64,000 bases of DNA from the NCBI GenBank assembly GCA_943788635.1, contig CALSRA010000033.1:1-64000 (forward strand). Reading direction: 5' to 3'. Source of the stretch: an uncultured Alphaproteobacteria bacterium. Lineage in GTDB: Bacteria; Pseudomonadota; Alphaproteobacteria; UBA8366; GCA-2717185. Under the pieces are notes generated by a model. The model saw only the letters and a list, made by a program, of their open reading frames with translations. It was not told the DNA's origin and ran no database searches. The translations under genes were made by a program, and so were the position numbers. Positions 40,035-49,615 of the stretch are shown one piece after another. Position 1 is the stretch's first letter. The number at the start of each line of letters is the position of its first letter.

Positions 40035-40141
40035 GGATCAATCTTCCTTGTGATATTCCCGAACGCCAACGCATTCGGCATTCGGAATGTAATGGGAAGA
40101 CTCTAGCGCGTCACCGCCCGTCTGTCAGGACGGCAGACTGC

Positions 40142-41133
40142 TTATTTCAGCAGGATATTCGCGATTTCCTTGAGCTGCGTGCGGGACCGCAGCAGGTAGA
40201 ACCCTTGTGATGCAAGATGGCTGGGCATCACCTGGCTGTCTGGGTCGCCATTGACGACGACCATCGGCTGCATGGTCGACGCCACCCGCAGGGATTCCAG
40301 CATCTGATCCCAGGCGGCGGTCAATTCGCGTTCCTCGATGATCTTCTGGAAATCCACGCCCAGTGCCTTGAGGATCTGGTAATACGCGTATAACCGTCCC
40401 TTGACCTGGTAGAAAACATCGTCAGCCTGCATATCAATCAGAAAACCGCCCATCGGCGATCCGCTGATCAATCACCGCCGAGGACGACCCGATATCCGAA
40501 CTGATCCGTTCCAGTGTCGCCTGCAGATTGTCCGCGCGGCGCTCGAAACTGGCATCGCCTGCCGCCAGCCGCTGATTGTATTTGAGGAATGCCTGCCGGG
40601 CGGTCCGGTAATGCTGCTCCGACGCCGTTGTCGGCGCCAGCGAGGTCTTGAAATCAAAAAACCAGATCGTCCCCCGGAAATTTCAGCCGGCCCGCAGCGC
40701 TGTCCAAATCGTCGTCAACCTGGCTTGATCCGCGAACCCGGCCGATCTGGTCGCTCATTTCGATAGCGAAACGGGATAAGGCGTACATAATGCCTTGCTG
40801 GAAATTCGGCATATTGTCGAGCACTGCACCCGGCAAAAAGAACGGGTCATTGGCGGTCCAGCGGTTTTCATCGGTTTCGCGGGTAATCAGCGCCGCGGCC
40901 ATCGCCACCGCATGGCTTTCGCCGTCATTCACGTCGTAGCCAAGTTCCACGTCGTCATTGATATCATGAACAAGAAACATGCCCACCGGATAGTAGAGCA
41001 ACGCAATAATCGCCAGGAAACCGAGGAATTTTAACGTGAGCCGAACGTAATCCCGGCGTTCGCGGGAATCATTATGACCGCCAAGTTGCGGACGTTTCGC
41101 AGCGGCATCGCTTATCAGGTCTTCATCATTCAT
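40142..41133 (-). pseudogene. DUF2333 family protein with two single-base frameshifts
   Basis: A protein with an N-terminal cytoplasmic part, one membrane segment (LGFLAIIALLYYPVGMFLV) and an outer domain; the segments DDVELGYDVNDGESHAVAMAAALITRETDENRWTANDPFF and MQADDVFYQVKGRLYAYYQILKALGVDF are characteristic of DUF2333. Extra G residues in short G runs near 40672 and 40455 break the frame; with both removed the protein has 329 residues. The function of the family is unknown. It follows trpS on the minus strand with a 61-base gap. Confidence 0.85.
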
Positions 41134-41194
41134 TTAGTAAACTTGTGCATGCCGAACGGTGGATACAAGGGTCCGCACCCGTCCGAACGCCGGC

Positions 41195-42194
41195 TCATGA
41201 CCGCACAAATCCGACAATATCGAAGACTTCACGCATCACCGGGGCGGACAGTTCGCGGGCCCGCGCGCCGCCATCGGCCAGCACGCTGTCGATATAGGCA
41301 CTGTCGGCGACGAGCCGCTGCATTTCCGCGCCAATCGGGCCCAGCTTTGACACCCGCGACATCGGCCAGCACAGGCTTGAACTCCGAAAACATCTTGCCA
41401 CCCATTTCGGCCAGCACATCCTCGATACTCTTGTCCGACAGCGCGGCGTAAATACCGACGAGGTTCGCGGCTTCCGGACGCCCTTCCAGACCCGCCGGTT
41501 CACTGGGCAACGCGTCAGGGTCGGTTCTCGCCCGGCGGATTTTCTGGGCAATGGCATCCGCGTCATCCGTTAGATTCAACCGGCTGTTATCCGATGGGTC
41601 GGATTTCGACATTTTCGCCGACCCGTCCCGCAACGACATCACCCGCGTCGCCGGCCCGAGAATCAGCGGTTCGGTGATCGGAAAAACTTCCGTGCCGAAG
41701 TCGTTGTTGAATTTCTGCGCAATATCGCGGCAAAGTTCCAGATGCTGCTTCTGATCTTCGCCGACCGGCACGTGTGTCGCCTTATAGGCCAAGATATCCG
41801 CGGCCATCAGGTTGGGGTACGCGTACAGCCCGACCGACGCATTTTCGCGGTTTTTACCGGCCTTGTCCTTGAACTGCGTCATCCGATTCAACCAGCCAAG
41901 CCGGGCAACACAGTTAAATATCCAGGCCAGCTCCGCATGGTGCGGGTTCTGGGACTGGTTGAAGATGATGCTGTTCTTGGGATCGATTCCCGAGGCGATG
42001 AACGCTGCCGTCACTTCTCGGGTACTTTGACGAAGCTCGTCAGGGTCCTGCCACATCGTGATCGCGTGCAAATCAACCACGCAATAGATGCATTCATTGC
42101 CTTCCTGCAGGCGAACAAAATTACGGATCGCACCCAGATAATTGCCAAGATGCAGGTTACCCGTGGGCTGTACGCCCGAGAAAATCCGGTCCAT
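41195..42194 (-). CDS. trpS: Tryptophanyl-tRNA synthetase, one-base frameshift near the C-terminus
   Basis: TrpS charges tRNA-Trp. The class I signatures are visible: HLGN in [19 protein letters not shown] and KMSKS in [14 protein letters not shown]. The frame continues to about 41357, where an extra G (GCGGG for GCGG) shifts it; the true C-terminus [15 protein letters not shown] ... EVFDIVGFV is read in another frame to 41195. Correction gives 332 residues, the normal length. As written, the last 55 or so residues are replaced. The order mutS-glnD-murJ-trpS is well conserved in alphaproteobacteria. Confidence 0.92.
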
Positions 42195-42271
42195 GACGCC
42201 CTCGTTCCAGTACTTTTGTGTTGCGGGACGGCGCGAGTTATCGCGGCTCCCCCCCGCGCGGTCAAGCGCCG

Positions 42272-43819
42272 TCAGCTGCGCGACATCATCGCACGCAAGT
42301 CGCTGAGCCGAACGGCGCCGGTAACGGCGGCGGTACCGGCGAACAATGCGCCGCCGCCTGCCACCAGCACGACCAGTGCCAGAATTCGGACCGGTTCACG
42401 CCCATTCAGCCAATCGGCACCGAAATCGGCCGCCCACCAGAGCGCGGCCCCCATCACCACAGAGGCAAGGACCAGCCGCGGCAGCCGGTTCAAAAGGCGG
42501 GCATCGAATACCAGAAACCCCCGCCGCACCAGTATCAGCCCCAGAAACCCCGCATTCATCCAGGCCGCGATTGCCGTCGCCAGCGCAATGCCCGCATGCG
42601 CCAGCACCTGCATCAACAACAACGCCAGCCCGATATTCGCCGCCACCGCAAAAATCGCGATCTTGACCGGCGTCTTCGTATCCTCCCGCGCATAGAAACC
42701 TGGCGTCAGCGCCTTGATCAGCACATAGGCCGGCAGGCCGACCGCAAATGCGCTTAACGCATCAGCCGTAGCGGACGCATCCGCGGCATCAAATGCACCA
42801 CGCTGAAACAGCACCGTAATAATCGGGCCCGGAATTACGATCAGCGCGACGGCGGCCGGGACGGTCAGGGTAAGGGCAAATTCAATGGCCCGGTTCTGGC
42901 TGTATTGCGCCGCTTCATATTCTCCGGACCGCAATTGCCGAACCAGCAGCGGCAGCAATGCTATTCCCACAGCAACGCCGACAACACCCAGCGGCAACTG
43001 GTTCACCCGGTCGGCGTAATACAGGAATGACACCGAACCTTCCGGCAGGGTTGACGCCAGAATCACATCGACCACCAGATTGATCTGCACGACACCGGCA
43101 CCGATCAGTGCCGGAACCATCAATGCAAGAAGCCGCTTCACCCCCGGTGTCAGACGCGGTCGCGGCAAGACAAACAATATCCCCTCGCGCCGGCACGCCA
43201 GCGCAATCCAGATGAACTGGCCCAGCCCCGCGGCAGCGACGCCCCATGCCAGCGCCTGGCCCGGCAGTGACAAAACCCCGAAATGCAACAGCAGCATTAC
43301 CGAAATCAGCACGATATTCAGGAGTATCGGCGCCGCGGCCGTTGCCGCGAACCGGTCGATCGAATTCAGCATGCCGCCCATCAACGCGACCAGCGCCATG
43401 AACATCAGATAGGGAAAGGTTATCTGGGTCAGTTCGATAGCCAGTCCGAACTTTGCGGGCTCATCCACAAACCCGGGTGCAATCACGTACATCAGCCAGG
43501 GCATCGACATGATGGCCGCGATACTGAAAACCAGCAGCCCGGTCCACATGACCGCCGCGACCTCAGCCGCGAACCGCAAGGCGACCTCGCGCCCGTCACT
43601 GGTCAACCGGCCCGCAAACAGCGGCACGAAGGCGGCATTGAAGGCGCCTTCGGCGAACAGTCTGCGGAAAAAATTCGGGAACTTGAAGGCAACGAAAAAA
43701 GCATCCGCGATCATGCCCGCACCAAGGACATTCGCCATCAGCATGTCACGAACAAAGCCGAGAATACGGCTCATCATCGTCCAGCCGCCGACGGTCGCTA
43801 TGGATCGGTAAAGTGCCAT
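42272..43819 (-). CDS. murJ: Lipid II flippase MurJ
   Basis: MurJ (MviN) moves lipid II across the inner membrane for peptidoglycan synthesis. The 515-residue product starts [29 protein letters not shown], the family N-terminus, and has about fourteen hydrophobic segments. Conserved features include [19 protein letters not shown] and the cavity Arg residues nearby, and [14 protein letters not shown] in the second half. It lies 85 bases after glnD. Confidence 0.95.
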   Translation of the reverse strand: MALYRSIATVGGWTMMSRILGFVRDMLMANVLGAGMIADAFFVAFKFPNFFRRLFAEGAFNAAFVPLFAGRLTSDGREVALRFAAEVAAVMWTGLLVFSIAAIMSMPWLMYVIAPGFVDEPAKFGLAIELTQITFPYLMFMALVALMGGMLNSIDRFAATAAAPILLNIVLISVMLLLHFGVLSLPGQALAWGVAAAGLGQFIWIALACRREGILFVLPRPRLTPGVKRLLALMVPALIGAGVVQINLVVDVILASTLPEGSVSFLYYADRVNQLPLGVVGVAVGIALLPLLVRQLRSGEYEAAQYSQNRAIEFALTLTVPAAVALIVIPGPIITVLFQRGAFDAADASATADALSAFAVGLPAYVLIKALTPGFYAREDTKTPVKIAIFAVAANIGLALLLMQVLAHAGIALATAIAAWMNAGFLGLILVRRGFLVFDARLLNRLPRLVLASVVMGAALWWAADFGADWLNGREPVRILALVVLVAGGGALFAGTAAVTGAVRLSDLRAMMSRS

Positions 43820-43904
43820 GCCGCTGTCTAGAGCAAATTGCCGGTTATCGGAAGCGCCTGCGACAATCCGGCCGGGATGAAAAACGCCGGGTTAAAATGT
43901 CGAA

Positions 43905-46730
43905 TCACTTTGCTACGGCAGCTTCTTTCTTCGAATCCTGTTCCGGCCTGGATACTTTGGCCGCCGGTTTGCGCTGCCGTTTCTTCGGCTCTTCGCCAGG
44001 CGGGGCTTCCGGGCCATTCAGCACTTTGAACAAGACCTCGTTTATCTGTTTCAGTTTTTCTGGGTGGTCAACTTTGGTGCCGAACAGATTCTTGACGTAA
44101 AAAACATCGACGACCCGTTCGCCGAAGGTTGAAACCTTCGCCGAGGCGACCTGCAAATTCAGCTCCTGCAACGCGCTGGTCAGGTCGAAAACAAGGCCCG
44201 GCCGGTCACGGCCGTTAATTTCGACAACCGTATGGGTATTGCTCGCCTTGTTGTCGATAAAGACCTGCGGCGCCACCTTGAATATTTTCGTGCGGCTGGA
44301 CATCGTGCCACGCTTCGACAATTCGTCTTCCATATCGAAACGCCCGGTCAGGGATAGCTCCACCCGTTCCGCGAGGCGGGCAAGGTTCGTTGCGCTATCA
44401 ATCGGCGTGCCCTTTGAATCCTGAACCCAGAACGTATCCAGTGCCATCCCGTCCATCAGCGTATTGATCCGCGCATCGACAATCGTCGCGCCACTCACCG
44501 CCAACGCCGCTGCTATTTTGTTGAACAGGCCCGGATGGTCGGCCGTGTAAACGGTCAGCTCCGTCACATCGTGATCTACGTTGATCCGCGTATCCACGGC
44601 CAGGCTGTTTTCCGTATCGCCGACGTTACGCATCATGTTTGCGTGCCTGACAAGCGTGTCCAGATCATAGAACAGCCAGTATGAGGACTCGCCGCGACGG
44701 ACATGCGCTTCGCGTTCCGCCTCGGGCCAGTCCGACAGGGCGTCGGCCACTCTGTGCCGGACCTTGGCAGCACGATCCCGCGACTGATAACTGTCATACC
44801 CGCCGGACATCGCGGATTCCGCATGGAAATACAGCTCCCGCAGCAGCGTCGCCTTCCAGTTGTTCCAGCGACCGGGCCCGACCGCGCGAATATCCGCCGC
44901 CGTCAGACACAAAAGCAATCGCAGACGTTCGGGTGACTGCACTTCTTCGGCAAAGTCGGTAACCGTCTTCGGGTCATCAAGGTCGCGCTTGAACGCCGTA
45001 TTGGACATATCGAGGTGGTGACGCACCAGCCAGGCTATCGTCTCCGTCTGCGCGGACGTAAAGCCAAAGCGCGGACAAAGCCGTTCCGCGACCTTGGCCC
45101 CAAGCACCGAATGGTCCCCCCCACGCCCCTTGGCGATATCGTGCAACAGAACCGCCATATACAGAACCGCCCGCGACTGCACCTTGTGGATGATCTCGCT
45201 GGAGGTCGGCAGCTCTTCCTTCAGTTCCCCGCGTTCGATCTGGCCCAGAATGCCGATGGCACGGATGGTATGCTCGTCCGTCGTATAGACGTGATACATG
45301 TCGTACTGCATCTGCGCGACGACACGGCCGAAGTCCGGCAGAAACTTGCCCAACACGCCCGCTTCGTTCATGCGCCGCAATGTCAGGTCCGTATCGCGCG
45401 GGGCCGTGAGGATTTTCATGAACACGCCGCAGGCTTCCGGGCTTTGCCGCATTTCCTTGTTCAGCCGGCTCAGATTCCGGGTGATGGTCTGCAGCGCATC
45501 GGGATGGATATCCATGCGGTTGCGCTGCGCAACTTCAAACAGCCGGATCATATCGACCGGGTTTTCGGTGAAGTGTTTCGGCGACGGGACTGTCAGACGA
45601 CTCGACGATACCGGGAATCCCTCGACCTCACGACTCCACAACCCCAGACGCGGCAGCGTAAACCGTCGTGGCCGCTGCTGTTGTGCTTCCAGCGCCGCGC
45701 AGAAAATGCGGGTCAGGTCACCAACGTCCTTGGCGACCAGAAAATAGTGACGCATGAACCGTTCGACACCCCGCATGCCCGCGCGATCCGTATAGCCCAT
45801 ACGGCGCGCCAGTTCGGGTTGCACATCGAAGGTCAGGCGTTCTTCCGGGCGGCCCGCCAGATAGTGAAGATGACATCGCACGGCCCACAGATAGGTCTGC
45901 GCCTTGTCGAACCGCTTCACTTCACCGGCGGTGAAGACACCTTGATCGACCAGCGCTGCGACATTGTCCACCTGATAGAGATACTTCGCGATCCAGAACA
46001 GCGTCTGCAGGTCGCGAATGCCGCCCTTGCCTTCTTTTATGTTCGGCTCCAGAACGTATCGCGTATCGCCCATCTGCTTGTGGCGTTCATCGCGTTCATG
46101 CAGCTTTGCTTCAATGAAAGCACCACCGGTTCCTTCCGCAACCTCTTTCCAGAACCGCTGGCGCAATTCCAGGTAAAGGCTTTGCTCTCCCCAGATATAG
46201 CGGGATTCGAGCAATCCGGTCCGGATCGTAATATCGGCCTTGGACTGGCGTATGCATTCATCCAGGGACCGCGTCGCATGCCCGACCTTCAGGCCCAGGT
46301 CCCACAAAATATAAAGAATATGCTCGACGATCTGTTCGCTGCGGCCGGTCTTTTTGTAGGGCAGGACAAACAGAAGATCGACATCCGATTTCGGCGCCAG
46401 TTCACCGCGACCGTAGCCGCCAAAAGCAACGACACAGACCTGATCGCCGGCGGTCGGATTGGCGGCCGGGTATATACGTTCGGAAACGACCTCAAAGATT
46501 GCCCGAATTAACTGGTCAATCAGATTGCATGTGCCCTGCACGCATAACTCACCGTCGTGATCTTCTTCAAACCGGCGACGCACCTCGGCAGTGCCCGCGT
46601 CCAGCGCCTCGCGGTAACAGGCGAGCATTGCTGGCACCCGCTCGGAATCCTTCAGCTCGGCAAGCGCAGAAGCCGTCTCGGTCACCGCAAGGCGGTCGAT
46701 AATTTTACGTGTTCCACGCAGCGTTTTCAT
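43905..46730 (-). CDS. glnD: [Protein-PII] uridylyltransferase/uridylyl-removing enzyme
   Basis: GlnD senses glutamine and modifies PII signal proteins, controlling nitrogen assimilation. The 941-residue product has the nucleotidyltransferase motif AFGGYGRGELAPKSDVDLLF, the PII-modifying domain, the HD domain (LLHDIAKGRGGDHSVLGAKVAE) and two C-terminal ACT domains (TVYTADHPGLFNKIAAALAVSGATI; INGRDRPGLVFDLTSALQE). A Lys-rich tail follows. The ATG at 46730 is preferred to the TTG two codons upstream. It lies between mutS and murJ. Confidence 0.96.
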   Translation of the reverse strand: MKTLRGTRKIIDRLAVTETASALAELKDSERVPAMLACYREALDAGTAEVRRRFEEDHDGELCVQGTCNLIDQLIRAIFEVVSERIYPAANPTAGDQVCVVAFGGYGRGELAPKSDVDLLFVLPYKKTGRSEQIVEHILYILWDLGLKVGHATRSLDECIRQSKADITIRTGLLESRYIWGEQSLYLELRQRFWKEVAEGTGGAFIEAKLHERDERHKQMGDTRYVLEPNIKEGKGGIRDLQTLFWIAKYLYQVDNVAALVDQGVFTAGEVKRFDKAQTYLWAVRCHLHYLAGRPEERLTFDVQPELARRMGYTDRAGMRGVERFMRHYFLVAKDVGDLTRIFCAALEAQQQRPRRFTLPRLGLWSREVEGFPVSSSRLTVPSPKHFTENPVDMIRLFEVAQRNRMDIHPDALQTITRNLSRLNKEMRQSPEACGVFMKILTAPRDTDLTLRRMNEAGVLGKFLPDFGRVVAQMQYDMYHVYTTDEHTIRAIGILGQIERGELKEELPTSSEIIHKVQSRAVLYMAVLLHDIAKGRGGDHSVLGAKVAERLCPRFGFTSAQTETIAWLVRHHLDMSNTAFKRDLDDPKTVTDFAEEVQSPERLRLLLCLTAADIRAVGPGRWNNWKATLLRELYFHAESAMSGGYDSYQSRDRAAKVRHRVADALSDWPEAEREAHVRRGESSYWLFYDLDTLVRHANMMRNVGDTENSLAVDTRINVDHDVTELTVYTADHPGLFNKIAAALAVSGATIVDARINTLMDGMALDTFWVQDSKGTPIDSATNLARLAERVELSLTGRFDMEDELSKRGTMSSRTKIFKVAPQVFIDNKASNTHTVVEINGRDRPGLVFDLTSALQELNLQVASAKVSTFGERVVDVFYVKNLFGTKVDHPEKLKQINEVLFKVLNGPEAPPGEEPKKRQRKPAAKVSRPEQDSKKEAAVAK

Positions 46731-46772
46731 GGCCAATACCTTTGAATGCCCGAAGACAATAACAAGGGTAGG

Positions 46773-49409
46773 TTAATTATCAACAACCATGCCCCGAAGC
46801 CGGTACAGAACCTCCAGCGCTTCGCGGGGGGAAAGACTGTCGGGATCTGTATCCGCCAACGCCGACTCGACCGCTGAATTTTTGGGTTCGGCAACGGCTG
46901 GCTGGGCCACGGCAGCCGCAAATAGCGGCAGGTCGTCGGAAAGCCGTGCAATGGCGCCGGACTGTTCGCCCTGTTCAAGCTCTTTCAGGATACCCCCGGC
47001 CCGATCGACCACGACCGTCGGCAAGCCCGCCAGTTTCGCCACATGAATGCCATAGGACCGGTCGGCGGCGCCCGGCGCAACAGAATGCAGGAACACGACA
47101 TCGCCTTCCCATTCCTTCACCTGCATCGTATGCGGCGACAGGGAATCGAGCCGTCCGGTCAAGCCGGTAAGTTCATGATAATGCGTCGCAAACAGGGACC
47201 GGCAGCGGTTTACCTCATGCAGGTGTTCAACACAGGCCCATGCAATCGACAAACCGTCATAGGTCGCGGTTCCGCGCCCGATTTCATCCAGAATCACCAG
47301 CGAACGCGGGCCGGCCTGATTCAGAATTGCCGCGGTTTCAACCATCTCGACCATGAACGTGGACCGCCCCCGCGCCAGATCATCCGCCGCGCCGACGCGG
47401 CTGAACAATCGGTCGACGACACCGATCGTCACCGATTCCGCGGGGGTATACGAGCCCATCTGCGCCAATATCGCGATCAGCGCGTTCTGGCGAAGAAAAG
47501 TACTCTTGCCCGCCATGTTGGGGCCCGTCACCAGCCATAGCCGCCGGTCGTTGGACAGGTCACAATCGTTCGGGACAAATTCGACACCATCCAGCGATGC
47601 CTCGACGACCGGATGCCGTCCGCCGGTAATTTCGAACGTCGTGTCTTCCAGAATACGGGGGCGGCAATAGCGCCGTGCCTGCGCTAGGTCAGCCAGTGCG
47701 GACGCGACATCCAGCGCGGCGAGCCCGTCCGCCGTCGCCGCGATTGCTTCGGCATGCGCGGTCACTTCGCCGACCAGATCGTCAAACAGGTTGAGTTCAA
47801 TCGCCAGCGCCTTGTCCGCCGCTTCGGAAATATCCCGTGCAAGATCGGCCAATTCGACCGTGGAATACCGCATCGCGCTGGCCAGGGTCTGGCGATGAAT
47901 AAAGACGTCGCCCATCTTGTCCGAATGTCGCGGCGTGATTTCGATGAAATATCCCAGCACGTTATTATGCTTGATTTTTAATGCATCGACGCCGGTTTCG
48001 CCCCGGTACCGGCTTTCCAGATTGGCGATCAGCCGCCTGCCCTCATCGCGCAGCTTGCGAAAATCATCCAGTTCCGATGAATAATCCGGCCCGATAAAGC
48101 CGCCATCGCGCGCCATGAGCGGAAGGCTTTCCGCCAGCGCGCGGCCAAGCCTGTCGCGCAAGGCATCATGCGGGCCCAGGGATCGGTGCGCCGTCACAAC
48201 ACCCGCCGGCGGCAGCAAGGCCGGGTCTGCCAGCAGCAGCCGGATTTCCTCCGCCACACTCAACCCGTCGCGGATCGCCGCGAGATCGCGGGGACCGCCG
48301 CGCTGAACGGTCAGCCGGGACATCGCGCGCATCATATCGGGGCATCGTCGCAACTGGCCGACAAGGTCGTTCCGGACAACCGTTGAACCGACGAAAAACT
48401 GGATCATGTCGAGACGGCCGGCAATCGCCGTCGCATCGGTCAGCGGCGCAGACAAACGTGCCGAAAGCAGCCTTGCGCCCGGACCGGTCACGGTGCGGTC
48501 TATGACCGACAGCAGGCTGCCCTTGCGCGCCCCGCCCAGGCTGCGTGTCAGTTCCAGACTGGCCCGCGTCGCCGCGTCGATTTCAAGCACCGCTCCCGTA
48601 GCCAGCCGTTGCGGCGGCGAAAGGCGCGGCATGTTGCCGTACTGGGTCAGGGCAACATAATCGACCAGCGCGCCGGCGGCCGCGAGTTCCATGCGTTCAA
48701 AGGTACCGAACCCGTCCAGCACCGCCACATCGTACAGGGCCTCCAGCCGGCGACGGCCATTTTCGGAATCGAAACGACTGTTCGGCAGCGGCGACAGCAC
48801 GTCCTTCCAATCCACGAAAACGTCAAACAGTTCCGGGTTCTCCAGCAGGCGTTCGGGCACGATCAGTTCACCCGGCGCAACCCGCGCCAGCGCCGCCGCA
48901 ACCCCGCCCGCATCGATCAACTGAACCGTGAATTCCCCGGTCGACATATCGAGCCAGGAAAAACCCATGCGCCCGCCCACTTCCGCCAGCGCCGCCAGGT
49001 GATTGTGCGCACGCGCATCCAGCAGCACCTCTTCGGTCAGCGTGCCCGGCGTTACCAGCCTTACGATTTCGCGCTTTACGACTGATTTCGGTCCGCGCTT
49101 CTTTGCCTCGGCGGGGTTTTCGACCTGTTCGCAGACTGCGACCTTGAACCCTTCCCGGATCAGGCGGGACAGGTATGAATCTGCGGCATGTACGGGTACG
49201 CCACACATCGGTATATCGTTGCCGTCGTGAGAGCCACGCTTGGTTAGCGCGATATCCAGCGCCGCGGATGCCTGGACCGCATCATCGAAAAACAGCTCGT
49301 AAAAATCGCCCATACGATAGAACAGCAGGCAGTCAGGCTGCTGCTGTTTGATCGAATGATACTGCGCCATCATCGGCGTTACGGCGGGTTTGCGGACAGG
49401 GCTAGTCAT
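46773..49409 (-). CDS. mutS: DNA mismatch repair protein MutS
   Basis: MutS recognises mismatches and starts repair with MutL. The 878-residue product has the mismatch-contacting Phe-x-Glu in [18 protein letters not shown] near the N-terminus, the Walker [16 protein letters not shown], the Walker B region [23 protein letters not shown] and the His in [10 protein letters not shown]-terminal segment ([21 protein letters not shown]) matches the tetramerisation motif. It is divergent from maeB. Confidence 0.97.
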   Translation of the reverse strand: MTSPVRKPAVTPMMAQYHSIKQQQPDCLLFYRMGDFYELFFDDAVQASAALDIALTKRGSHDGNDIPMCGVPVHAADSYLSRLIREGFKVAVCEQVENPAEAKKRGPKSVVKREIVRLVTPGTLTEEVLLDARAHNHLAALAEVGGRMGFSWLDMSTGEFTVQLIDAGGVAAALARVAPGELIVPERLLENPELFDVFVDWKDVLSPLPNSRFDSENGRRRLEALYDVAVLDGFGTFERMELAAAGALVDYVALTQYGNMPRLSPPQRLATGAVLEIDAATRASLELTRSLGGARKGSLLSVIDRTVTGPGARLLSARLSAPLTDATAIAGRLDMIQFFVGSTVVRNDLVGQLRRCPDMMRAMSRLTVQRGGPRDLAAIRDGLSVAEEIRLLLADPALLPPAGVVTAHRSLGPHDALRDRLGRALAESLPLMARDGGFIGPDYSSELDDFRKLRDEGRRLIANLESRYRGETGVDALKIKHNNVLGYFIEITPRHSDKMGDVFIHRQTLASAMRYSTVELADLARDISEAADKALAIELNLFDDLVGEVTAHAEAIAATADGLAALDVASALADLAQARRYCRPRILEDTTFEITGGRHPVVEASLDGVEFVPNDCDLSNDRRLWLVTGPNMAGKSTFLRQNALIAILAQMGSYTPAESVTIGVVDRLFSRVGAADDLARGRSTFMVEMVETAAILNQAGPRSLVILDEIGRGTATYDGLSIAWACVEHLHEVNRCRSLFATHYHELTGLTGRLDSLSPHTMQVKEWEGDVVFLHSVAPGAADRSYGIHVAKLAGLPTVVVDRAGGILKELEQGEQSGAIARLSDDLPLFAAAVAQPAVAEPKNSAVESALADTDPDSLSPREALEVLYRLRGMVVDN

Positions 49410-49559
49410 GATGTCGGTTCATAGCATGGCCGAACGTTGAACCCCAATGCAGGAACACCATGCCCCAATACACGCGATCGGCGCACTTAATGCCTTGCCA
49501 TGGCGGCGAATATGGAGTTTAGCTTTCACTAAGTACGCAATCATAGCTACTGCATTAAT

Positions 49560-49572
49560 ATTGCAGTGCAAT
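49560..49572. promoter_or_regulatory. Palindrome ATTGCA-G-TGCAAT between mutS and maeB
   Basis: A perfect palindrome with 6-base arms lies 44 bases upstream of the maeB ATG in the 206-base divergent gap. A second, overlapping inverted repeat CTGCA-TTAATAT-TGCAG (49550-49566) shares its left half. A purine-rich ribosome binding region (GAGGGGGAGGGGG) follows. No clear -35/-10 pair was identified. Confidence 0.4.
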
Positions 49573-49615
49573 AACCGATAAGAGGGGGAGGGGGCAAGGC
49601 CTCCGTCAATTGCAT

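Noticed and set aside
38821-41360. True gene decay of acyl-CoA dehydrogenase, DUF2333 and trpS
   Set aside because: All shifts are single bases, nearly all in runs, and both sides of each remain conserved; an essential gene (trpS) is among them. Sequencing error is the simpler explanation.
45015-46511. 498-codon plus-strand frame opposite glnD
   Set aside because: Shadow of the highly conserved glnD; no start signal and no recognisable domain.
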